Shown here: in pieces, positions 18,415-26,172 of the stretch
Layout: each line of letters begins with the position of its first letter
Numbering within the stretch: position 1 is the first letter of the stretch
Source: Rhodocytophaga rosea
GTDB lineage: Bacteria; Bacteroidota; Bacteroidia; Cytophagales; 172606-1
Direction: 5' to 3'
Assembly (NCBI RefSeq): GCF_010119975.1
Contig: NZ_CP048222.1
Coordinates: forward strand, 5,288,501-5,352,500
DNA length: 64,000 bases
Notes under the pieces: model-generated
What the model saw: only the letters and a program-made list of their open reading frames with translations
Database searches by the model: none
What the model was told of the DNA's origin: nothing
Translations under genes and position numbers: made by a program

Positions 18415-19587
18415 ATGCAGGAAACAAAAAAAATACTCATTATCGAGGATAACGAAGAAGACCGGTATACCTTTAAGAGATATTTATCTACCCCTAATTG
18501 TGCCCAGATCGGTTCTTTCCAGGTGATTGAGACTTCATATGGAAATGCCGGGATCACGCTTTATAAAAACGAACAGCCTGATTGCGTATTACTGGATTTT
18601 TCCCTGCCAGATATGGATGGCCTGGAAGTATTAGAAAATCTGCGCAATAACAGCCAGCCAGATCAATTGTGTGTAATTTTGCTTACAGGCACCGGCAATG
18701 AAACCATTGCGGTAGAAGCTTTAAAAAATGGCGCTGCTGATTACCTGACCAAGGGAAAATTTACAGTCGAACGTTTTTGTCATGCCTTAGAAGGCGCCCT
18801 GGAAAAAACAGCCATCCGCCAGGAATTAGCCAGGCAGCGTGAATTGTTATATACGCAGAATGCACAATTAGAGCAGGCAAAGCAGGAACTGGAGCAAAAA
18901 ACCAGGCAACTGGAAATTTCTAATGCTGATTTGGAACGTTTTGCCTATGCCGCCTCCCACGATCTGCAAGAACCTTTGCGGACTGTAGAAGGATTTATCA
19001 AATTATTGCGCAATAAGTTCAAACAAAAACTGACTCCCGAAGCTGAAGAGTATATGGAATTCATGTCTGGCGCGACCACCCGGATGAAGGCGTTGATCGA
19101 AGGATTATTAGATTACTCCAAAGTGAGCGGGCAGGATGATAAACAGGAAGAAGTAAATTTGAAGCAGATCATCCTTCAGGTGAAAGAAAACTTACTGGTA
19201 AGTATCGAAAATGCTTCTGCGCAACTCATCGTAGGTAATTTACCCACAGTAAAAGCCAATCGGTGGCAAATGCTGCAACTTTTCCAGAACTTAATCGGGA
19301 ATGCCATAAAATTTAGAAGTGAACAGCCCTTAATTATTACCATTGCTGCCCAGCCAAAACCTGGTCAATGGGTTATTTCCGTTGGGGATACAGGGATTGG
19401 TATGGATATGAAGCATGCCCGGATGATTTTTGAGCCATTTAAAAAGCTGCATAGCCGGGACCAGTTTGAAGGAAGTGGTATCGGCCTGGCTACTTGCCAG
19501 AAAATTGTCGAAAATCATGGGGGGAGAATCTGGATTGAATCAACACTGGGCCAGGGGTCTACTTTTTATTTCACCCTACCTCAATAA
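18415..19587 (+). CDS. REC-HisKA-HATPase hybrid kinase
   Basis: The 390-aa protein starts with a receiver domain (phospho-acceptor Asp near residue 61, LLDFSLPDMDG), then a coiled coil (~145-175), HisKA with His near 182 (SHDLQEPL), and an ATPase with GDTGIGM and GSGIGLA. It has no membrane segment, so it is cytosolic and probably responds to the phospho-state of its own receiver. It is the last gene of the phytochrome operon, which suggests a phosphorelay from BphP through Rcp1-like and this kinase. Confidence 0.9.
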   Translation: MQETKKILIIEDNEEDRYTFKRYLSTPNCAQIGSFQVIETSYGNAGITLYKNEQPDCVLLDFSLPDMDGLEVLENLRNNSQPDQLCVILLTGTGNETIAVEALKNGAADYLTKGKFTVERFCHALEGALEKTAIRQELARQRELLYTQNAQLEQAKQELEQKTRQLEISNADLERFAYAASHDLQEPLRTVEGFIKLLRNKFKQKLTPEAEEYMEFMSGATTRMKALIEGLLDYSKVSGQDDKQEEVNLKQIILQVKENLLVSIENASAQLIVGNLPTVKANRWQMLQLFQNLIGNAIKFRSEQPLIITIAAQPKPGQWVISVGDTGIGMDMKHARMIFEPFKKLHSRDQFEGSGIGLATCQKIVENHGGRIWIESTLGQGSTFYFTLPQ

Positions 19588-19759
19588 GTATTATCTAATG
19601 CAAAGGCAGATGAGGAGAGGCAGCTGTATTTGGAGATATTTTGTATGCATGGGTAGCAATGCCAGCAATTTCTCATGGATTTTGCCAGAGGAGCAAAATT
19701 GTGCTTTTGCCTGTTTGTGAGTCCGTTACTAACCTTATCTATACGCCTGTTTTATCCCG

Positions 19760-20092
19760 TTAAATTTCTATATCGTCCACTTTAACATTTGCTATTGCCA
19801 TTACTTCGCAGAGAATATCGGTTATATAATATGTTTCCTCCGTGTCAAACTCAACCTTATCCCACTCATCCAGGTATGTCTGGATTTCATCTGTCATAGA
19901 TTTTGCAGGTTCATTCAACTTACTGACAACAAAATCAATAAACCTATTTACTTCCTGATTCATCTTGTGGCGTACATCATCGGAGGAAGGAATCAGTCCC
20001 CTCTTGTTCCAATCTTCTATTGGAAACTTATCTTTGGTTTTGAATAAATAAAGTTGTTCAGCTATGTTTTTTCTGATGTGATAATGCCCCAT
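19760..20092 (-). CDS. Hypothetical 110-aa protein (DUF4844-like)
   Basis: The protein is helical, acidic and without a signal peptide. Its central part (GLIPSSDDVRHKMNQEVNRFIDF) recalls Bacteroidota DUF4844 proteins, but I cannot confirm this. It stands alone on the minus strand downstream of the 71-aa gene. The function is unknown. Confidence 0.55.
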   Translation of the reverse strand: MGHYHIRKNIAEQLYLFKTKDKFPIEDWNKRGLIPSSDDVRHKMNQEVNRFIDFVVSKLNEPAKSMTDEIQTYLDEWDKVEFDTEETYYITDILCEVMAIANVKVDDIEI

Positions 20093-20169
20093 ATCTTTCC
20101 TATTACATTCCTTTTAAGGGTTTGACATATCAGACCGTTGATAGAGAGAAGTATGTATTTATAGTGTTG

Positions 20170-20385
20170 TTATTTTTTATATGGCTGCTTATCCCCTTCA
20201 AATTCAGTAATATATTCTCCCCAATGCATGAATTGATAATAAATTGACATGGCTAAACACAACATCGTTTTGCCTTCTTCATCTTGCCATATTTCATGTT
20301 TTAAGAAACTCATCTTTGTTTTCTGCTCCTGATGCTCAATTGCTTTGTACTTTGATTTATTCAATATCACATAACATACACTCAC
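20170..20385 (-). CDS. Small conserved-type protein, probably internally deleted
   Basis: The 71-aa frame begins with GTG overlapping the ankyrin gene's TGA; a second start (ATG at 20313) leaves 47 aa beginning MSFLKHEIWQDEEG. This start and the end MHWGEYITEFEGDKQPY resemble both ends of a ~80-aa family I recall (HEIWQDEEG.TMLCLAG ... SHFEAMT.YYxxM.WGEYTTEFE). Here TMLCLA is followed directly by MSIYYQFM, so a middle block of roughly 30 residues seems missing. Family recall is from memory and unchecked. It may be a decayed gene. Confidence 0.5.
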   Translation of the reverse strand: MSVCYVILNKSKYKAIEHQEQKTKMSFLKHEIWQDEEGKTMLCLAMSIYYQFMHWGEYITEFEGDKQPYKK

Positions 20386-20867
20386 ACCCGCTGCAAGAGT
20401 TCAATAGCTTGTTCGTTGCCTTGCTGGTAAGCTAAATCGAGAGCAGTAAGTCCCCGGCTTTCCCGGATGGATGTGTCAGCGCCATGGTCGAGCATGAGTT
20501 TTACGAGGTCATTGCGGCCAAATAAAGTAGCAAACATCAGGGCAGTACCTCCATTGCTATGTTGCAGATTCAGATCGGCACCATGGGTGATCAGCAGTCC
20601 GGCAATAGGGGCATATCCTTTGAAGCAAACGCCCATTAAGGCCGTATTCCCACTAAAATCAGGTATGTTTACATCGGCACCTGCTTTAAGTAATAGCTGG
20701 ACGGATTCCAGGTTTCCGTTATAACAGGCCAGAACCAGGGGTGTAAAGCCACGGCTATCCTGGGTGTTTATATCTGGCTTCTGGGCAAGCACTGTTTCCA
20801 GGAGTGTGATATCTCCAATTCGGGCCGCATGGAGAAGTGCTTCTGGCAGGCTGTTCATTTCGTACAT
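20382..20867 (-). CDS. Ankyrin-repeat protein
   Basis: The 161-aa protein consists of four to five ankyrin repeats of 33 residues (motifs DSRGFTPLVLACYNGN, DFSGNTALMGVCFKG, HSNGGTALMFATLFG, ESRGLTALDLAYQQG). There is no signal peptide or membrane segment. These repeats mediate protein-protein binding; the partner is unknown. The GTGA overlap suggests coupling to the small 71-aa gene that follows. Confidence 0.9.
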   Translation of the reverse strand: MYEMNSLPEALLHAARIGDITLLETVLAQKPDINTQDSRGFTPLVLACYNGNLESVQLLLKAGADVNIPDFSGNTALMGVCFKGYAPIAGLLITHGADLNLQHSNGGTALMFATLFGRNDLVKLMLDHGADTSIRESRGLTALDLAYQQGNEQAIELLQRV

Positions 20868-20982
20868 AGCTGTAAGGTGTTATGGTGAGCTTAACCTGCG
20901 TAAGGTACTATTTTTGGCTGAAATTCCGGAGTATTATATACCTGAATGTACTTCGTTTATAAAACCCATGGCTAATAATAGC

Positions 20983-21612
20983 TTAAATAATGCCTGGCCA
21001 TTTGTCAGGTCTGGCATACGATAAGCGTCCAAGAAGCTGGGTACTATAATAGGCATCCAGTCCGGTACAAGCCAGCACGCCGGCCTTTTCCAGGGCTACA
21101 AATCCATCCCTATGCACCAGATTATCAGCCATCTCAATGTACTGTAGGCTGCCAATAAGAAGAATAGTGCCGTTAATTTTGATATCAATCCTTTCTTCCA
21201 GCTGCATACCTATTTTTACAACGGCTTCCTGCACAAAGGGCGCTTTACAATTTTGTGTAAACTGTTCTGTAAAACCCACAGCCGTAAATTCAGAGATAGT
21301 AGTTTCATATTTGGCTGAGGTCTGGTGAGCCTTTTCATAGTCAGAGGTAGGTACATAGTTGAGGGTGTATACTTTCGAATCCAGTATATTTGTTAAGGTA
21401 TCTCTTTTTACGGTATCTGGCCGGAAGAGTAATCCATACATGGCCGGATTTGCCCCAATATGTAAAATGGAATTAAAAATGGCCAGATTAGAATGGCCAT
21501 TGGTGGAGATGGTGCCTACTAACACGGCTTGCTTAAATCCGGCTAAAGAGTTGATAAAGGTAGCCCGGTAACGTTGCTCCAGACTTTTAATGTCGTCCTG
21601 TGTAAAGATCAT
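20983..21612 (-). CDS. Flavin reductase-like FMN-binding protein
   Basis: This 209-aa protein of the flavin reductase/flavoredoxin family has a split-barrel FMN-binding fold. The start (ITQ-like FTQDDIKSLEQRYRATFINSLAGFK) and the segment HSNLAIFNSILHIGANPAMYGLLFRP are typical. The conserved TVKRDTLTNI and HQTSAKY parts follow. It probably binds FMN and reduces a small substrate or acts as a ferric/flavin reductase; the substrate is unknown. Confidence 0.85.
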   Translation of the reverse strand: MIFTQDDIKSLEQRYRATFINSLAGFKQAVLVGTISTNGHSNLAIFNSILHIGANPAMYGLLFRPDTVKRDTLTNILDSKVYTLNYVPTSDYEKAHQTSAKYETTISEFTAVGFTEQFTQNCKAPFVQEAVVKIGMQLEERIDIKINGTILLIGSLQYIEMADNLVHRDGFVALEKAGVLACTGLDAYYSTQLLGRLSYARPDKWPGII

Positions 21613-21826
21613 GGGTGATAAAATAGGATATAATGGGTAATCAAAGTAACAGCCAATCTTCAGCCGCTTATTACAGGTTCATAACTCACTGAATAATCAG
21701 ACAAATCCTGTTGCTGTGAGATAAACAACTATTGGTGCCATTTGTTATAGCTGGTAGTCAGCTGTTTCCTTTTTTACAGTCACAACCAAATCAAATTGCT
21801 TGCGTAGCAGTGATAAACTTTCAATT

Positions 21827-22780
21827 ATGGCTTCCAGGTCTTTTTTTCGCCGTCATCCCATTATCAGTATATTATTAGTCTTACTACTGGTGAGCGGAAT
21901 CGGCGTATTTGTTTTCTTTCAGACTACCTCTAAGGAAGAACTGGTAGCCAAAGGCAAAACCATGGTCATGCCCGATCTGAAAAGCATTAAGTTTGCGGTA
22001 GACGAAATCACAGCCGATTCCCTGAAAGGCAAAGTAACCCTGCGCATCAATAACTCGCTGCCGATGACCATTGATATAGACAGCCTACAGTATAAGATAG
22101 CGATGGAAGGCGATACGGTTACCAAAGGGTATAGCCGCGAAGGTATACGCATTAACGCAAATGCCAACGACGAAATTACCGTACCTATTCGTACGAATAT
22201 CAAATTGTTCCGGCAAAAAGTATTTTCGCTTCAGGGAGACAGTGCCGAAGTAGCTGTTCATGCCGTATTATTTAACCATTTTCCTGTTGTTGGTACCAAA
22301 GACATTCCGCTTAGTTTTACCCGTAAGGTATATATTCCCAGGCTTCCCAAAATCGAGGTAGAAGAGGTAGACATATCCAAACTTACTTTTAAAGGCGGTA
22401 CACTCATGGTGAAGTTAAAAGTGACCAATTACAGTGAGATGGCTTTTACTGTAAATGGATTTGAATACCGTTTCCAGATGAGTGATAATATTAATCTGAA
22501 AGGCACTAGTAACCAGAAACTGAATCTGAAGAAAAAAGGTGAAGAAAGCATTACTGTTCCCGTTGATTTGAAAATGGACCAGCTGGGAGAGGCCGTTTGG
22601 GAAATGATATTCAAAAGCGATGATACCCCCTATACCATGAGTGGTAACCTTCATATCCAGACGGAATCTGCCTTAGGTAAATTTGATTATGGTTTTCAGA
22701 CTTCCGGCACCTTGAAAGAATTGAAAGAAACGGCTAAAGACATCTCCAAAGATGTGAAAGAACTAAAGGGCAAAAAGTAA
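21827..22780 (+). CDS. LEA14-like (WHy domain) protein
   Basis: I chose the ATG at 21827; the longer frame starts at a TTG. One N-terminal transmembrane anchor (IISILLVLLLVSGIGVFVFF) is followed by two LEA type 2 beta-sandwich domains (about residues 45-165 and 170-290). The C-terminus is Lys-rich. The protein is probably anchored in the inner membrane facing the periplasm. LEA14-type proteins are linked with stress tolerance or lipid transport; neither is shown here. Confidence 0.75.
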   Translation: MASRSFFRRHPIISILLVLLLVSGIGVFVFFQTTSKEELVAKGKTMVMPDLKSIKFAVDEITADSLKGKVTLRINNSLPMTIDIDSLQYKIAMEGDTVTKGYSREGIRINANANDEITVPIRTNIKLFRQKVFSLQGDSAEVAVHAVLFNHFPVVGTKDIPLSFTRKVYIPRLPKIEVEEVDISKLTFKGGTLMVKLKVTNYSEMAFTVNGFEYRFQMSDNINLKGTSNQKLNLKKKGEESITVPVDLKMDQLGEAVWEMIFKSDDTPYTMSGNLHIQTESALGKFDYGFQTSGTLKELKETAKDISKDVKELKGKK

Positions 22781-22873
22781 GTTGCCGCCATTGACAGGTT
22801 ATCAACATACTCTTTAAAATAAACTTACTGCTACTACTTGCGTATAATTCAGAGTTAACCAACCCGAAAAATC

Positions 22874-23104
22874 ATGAACCCAGACAACGAAAATACACCG
22901 CTTGGTGAAAACGAAGACCAGTTTACAGAAGGGAGCTATCAGTCGATTAAAAAAGCAGAAGAGCAGGACAAAGAAGATACGGAAGAGTCAAAGCCTGCGA
23001 AAGATAGTTTCAAAACGATAACAGATATCCAGAACGATACCGATCCTGGTAATTCATCTGAAGATGTAGCCAGAGAACAAGGCCCTTACGGCGTACAGGA
23101 ATAG
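22874..23104 (+). CDS. Small acidic hydrophilic protein
   Basis: The 76-aa protein is strongly acidic and charged (rich in E, D, K, N), with no hydrophobic segment, and is probably disordered. It starts with a clear ATG and ends just before a strong terminator, so it is a likely gene. No family is recognised. Confidence 0.6.
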   Translation: MNPDNENTPLGENEDQFTEGSYQSIKKAEEQDKEDTEESKPAKDSFKTITDIQNDTDPGNSSEDVAREQGPYGVQE

Positions 23105-23127
23105 ATCAGAATTATTCATAACCGAAT

Positions 23128-23156
23128 AAAGGCTTTGCTTAACCCGCAAAGCCTTT
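23128..23156 (+). terminator. Rho-independent terminator
   Basis: An 11-bp perfect stem, AAAGGCTTTGC and its complement, has a 7-nt loop, followed by TTTAGTTTTGCTTTT. It lies 23 bp after the stop of the 76-aa gene. Confidence 0.8.
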
Positions 23157-23230
23157 TAGTTTTGCTTTTATATCACCACTCGTTTTATACTCTTACTACC
23201 TAATACTCACTATTTAATACTTGTATACGT

Positions 23231-24145
23231 ATGGATTTCGGCAAGCTTTCCAGCATTGAAGCTGTAGATTTTACCCTTCCGCCAGATGCGGTTGCCACCA
23301 GCCGGGTACTATCAAAACACGTTTTACAAAATCCGGGAAAACCTGCCATATACATTGGGTGTCCGATCTGGGCGAGTAAAGAATGGGCAGGAAAAATTTA
23401 TCCGGCAAGCGCCAAAGAGAAAGATTATCTGTATCATTATTCCCGCCAGTTTAATACCATAGAACTCAATACTACCCATTACCGGATTCCGGATGCTGAA
23501 ACCATCGAACGCTGGAAACAAACTGCATCCAAAGGATTTACCTATTGCCCTAAATTTCCACAAGTGATTAGCCATGAACGGCAGCTGGAAGATGCAGAAA
23601 ATCTCACCATGGAATTTTGTAATTCTATTCAGGGATTAGGCGATGCCTTAGGTATTCCATTTTTGCAACTACCGCCTTATTTTATGCCCAGGCAATTGCC
23701 AGTGCTGAAAGCGTATCTGGATAATTTTCCTAAACATATTCCTCTAGCCATAGAATTCCGCCATCCCGACTGGTTTGCAAATACTCCCGAATCATCGGCT
23801 GCCTTTGCTTTACTCGAAAAACAAGGTGTAACTGCTGTACTTACTGATGTTGCCGGCAGGAGGGATGTATTACACCAGAGATTAACCACACCAGTAGCCA
23901 TGATCCGGTTTGTGGGCCATAACCTGCATCCAACAGATTATACCCGGATCGATGCCTGGATCGAGCGGATTCTTTCCTGGATAAAGCAGGGCTTACAAAC
24001 CGTGTATTTTTTTGTGCATGAACCCGATAATATTACTTCTCCAGAGTTGGTGTTGTACCTGATTAAGCAGTTAAATCAACAAGGCGATTTCCAGATTGCT
24101 CCTCCCAGAATATTTCCAAAAGCGGTACAGGGCAGTTTGTTTTAA
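23231..24145 (+). CDS. DUF72 family protein (YecE-like)
   Basis: The 304-aa protein matches DUF72: GCPIWASKEWAGKIYP near residue 38, then FNTIELNTTHYRIP, LPPYFMP and the C-terminal YFFVHEPDN. The fold is a TIM barrel. The function of the family is not settled. An AT-rich repeated motif lies just upstream of the start. Confidence 0.9.
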   Translation: MDFGKLSSIEAVDFTLPPDAVATSRVLSKHVLQNPGKPAIYIGCPIWASKEWAGKIYPASAKEKDYLYHYSRQFNTIELNTTHYRIPDAETIERWKQTASKGFTYCPKFPQVISHERQLEDAENLTMEFCNSIQGLGDALGIPFLQLPPYFMPRQLPVLKAYLDNFPKHIPLAIEFRHPDWFANTPESSAAFALLEKQGVTAVLTDVAGRRDVLHQRLTTPVAMIRFVGHNLHPTDYTRIDAWIERILSWIKQGLQTVYFFVHEPDNITSPELVLYLIKQLNQQGDFQIAPPRIFPKAVQGSLF

Positions 24146-24301
24146 GTGTTAGCCATTCCTCTCCACAAAAATAATCTTCCGAGTTTCTAATCTTTCAATT
24201 TTCCATTCCTGGAACAACTCTCTCCTGAAAAGTCCGTACTGTAAATACATAACCAGGTTGCTTACTGGCAACTTTTAAAACTATATTAAATCCGAACCAC
24301 T

Positions 24302-25822
24302 ATGCAGCAACACTTAAAATCTGTCTGGTTGCAAACCTCACAGGCTCCTTCTGCGCATCTCCTTATTTCCGATCTGGAAGCTGATATCATTGTGATCGGC
24401 GCAGGTATTACCGGCCTGACTACTGCATATTTGCTTACCAAACAGGGCAAAAAAGTAATTGTACTCGAATCCGATAGGATTGGTTCCGGGGTAACTGCTT
24501 TCAGCACCGGACACCTAACCGCTTCCATAGACGCAGATTATTCATTCATTTCCTCCAGAATCGGTAAAGACACAGCAAAACAGGTAGCAACTTCTATGCA
24601 GGAAGCTATTTCTAAAATAGAAGAAATTTGCCGGGAGGAGAATATTGATTGTGGTTTTGTGCGCTTATCCGCTTACCAGTATACCGAAGACAATAAACAG
24701 GTGAAAGAACTGGCAGACGAAGCGCAGGCCAGTGAAGAAGCAGGACTAGAGGTACGGCTGGGCGACCAGATTCCCCTGGATTTTCCGGTGAAAAAAATGT
24801 TTGAAATTAAAAATCAGGCCGAATTTAATGCCCTGCAGTTCATTCATGGTCTGGCTAATTGTATAGTCAGGGATGGTGGACAGATCTTTGAAAATGCCCA
24901 TGTAACTGATGTAGATGATAGCGAACCTTGTGTGGTAACAACTGATACTGGCTTTCAACTACGTGCCCGTCAGGTGGTGCTGGCTACCCATACACCCATT
25001 CAGTTTAATATTACCCAGGCAGAAATGCTTCCTTACCGCTCGTATGTGCTTGCTTTGAAACTGAATGGAAAGCAAATTCCTAAAGGTTTGTACTGGGATA
25101 TGCTGGAACATTATCATTACATCCGCACCTATGAATATAATGGAGAAAACTACCTGATCGTAGGCGGCGAAGATCACAAAGTAGGCAAAGACAAGTTTGA
25201 TGAGAATGAAGCCTTTGACAGACTTGAAAATTATGCAAGGCCGAAATTTGGCAATTTAGCTATTTCGCACCGGTGGTCGGCACAGCATTTTATGTCAGCT
25301 GATGGATTGCCATATATCGGAAAAAGCCCGTTTGGAAAGAATAAATTTATTGCCACAGGCTTTGCAGGAGACGGACTTACGTTTGGCGTAGTGTCTGCCG
25401 TGCTGCTTACTGATTTGCTTACCGGCAAAACACATCCCTGGGCAGATTTGTATTCACCTTCCAGAGCTAATATTATTGCTTCTGCCAGAGACTGGGCTGA
25501 AGAAAATCTCACTACGATGTACCGCTATGTCAAAGACAGGCTCACTACCGATGCCGGCGATGTAGTAGAAGTACCCAGGGGAGAAGGCCGGATTATCCGT
25601 ATGAAAGGGCAGCAGGTAGCCGTTTACCGCGATGAACAGGATCAGGTACATGCCCATTCAGCGGTTTGTACTCATATGGGCTGTATTGTTCAGTGGAACG
25701 ATTCTGAAAAAAGCTGGGATTGCCCTTGTCACGGAGCCAGGTTCGATGCCCAGGGACAGGTTATTACTGGTCCGGCTGTAAAAGCGTTAACGCCATTTAC
25801 GATAGAAATGCAGGCTAAATAA
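24302..25822 (+). CDS. FAD-dependent oxidoreductase fused to a Rieske [2Fe-2S] domain
   Basis: In this 506-aa protein an N-terminal DAO-type FAD domain has the dinucleotide motif VIGAGITGLTTAYLL near residue 32 and an ATGFAGDGLTFG end. From about residue 420 a Rieske domain carries both cluster-binding motifs, CTHMGC and CPCHG, spaced normally. The two cores are joined in one frame. The FAD domain probably oxidises an amine or a related small molecule and passes electrons through the cluster. The substrate is unknown. Confidence 0.92.
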   Translation: MQQHLKSVWLQTSQAPSAHLLISDLEADIIVIGAGITGLTTAYLLTKQGKKVIVLESDRIGSGVTAFSTGHLTASIDADYSFISSRIGKDTAKQVATSMQEAISKIEEICREENIDCGFVRLSAYQYTEDNKQVKELADEAQASEEAGLEVRLGDQIPLDFPVKKMFEIKNQAEFNALQFIHGLANCIVRDGGQIFENAHVTDVDDSEPCVVTTDTGFQLRARQVVLATHTPIQFNITQAEMLPYRSYVLALKLNGKQIPKGLYWDMLEHYHYIRTYEYNGENYLIVGGEDHKVGKDKFDENEAFDRLENYARPKFGNLAISHRWSAQHFMSADGLPYIGKSPFGKNKFIATGFAGDGLTFGVVSAVLLTDLLTGKTHPWADLYSPSRANIIASARDWAEENLTTMYRYVKDRLTTDAGDVVEVPRGEGRIIRMKGQQVAVYRDEQDQVHAHSAVCTHMGCIVQWNDSEKSWDCPCHGARFDAQGQVITGPAVKALTPFTIEMQAK

Positions 25823-26172
25823 AGATACTTATTAGTTATTTGAGAGGAATTAAGTTAACGGATAGTAATTTATAAGTAGGCACAAAGTTTTCTTTGTGCC
25901 TTTCAGTTTATAGCCTTTCTAAAGCAAGCGGTTATAAATAAGATAAAATAATTAGGATAGATTTAATCTAATTTATATTGAGCAAGTACACTAATAAACC
26001 ATAATAACAAAGTTTATATGGCAGTTGCGAGAAAATAGGGTGATAGGCTAGGTGCTTTGCAAATTTTATGTATGTTTTTTCGAAAGAAGGGTGTGAAAAG
26101 ATGGGAACGTTCGTGATTATAATTAACTTTGATTTGGACTATTTTGAGTTATTCCCAAAAAACTATTAATAA
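25823..26172. other. Intergenic region, 350 bp
   Basis: The region holds the terminator at 25879-25900 and AT-rich sequence before the M1 peptidase gene. No further gene is seen. Confidence 0.6.
25879..25900 (+). terminator. Rho-independent terminator
   Basis: A 9-bp perfect stem, GGCACAAAG and its complement, has a TTTT loop, followed by TTTCAGTTT. It lies 57 bp after the FAD-Rieske gene. Confidence 0.75.
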
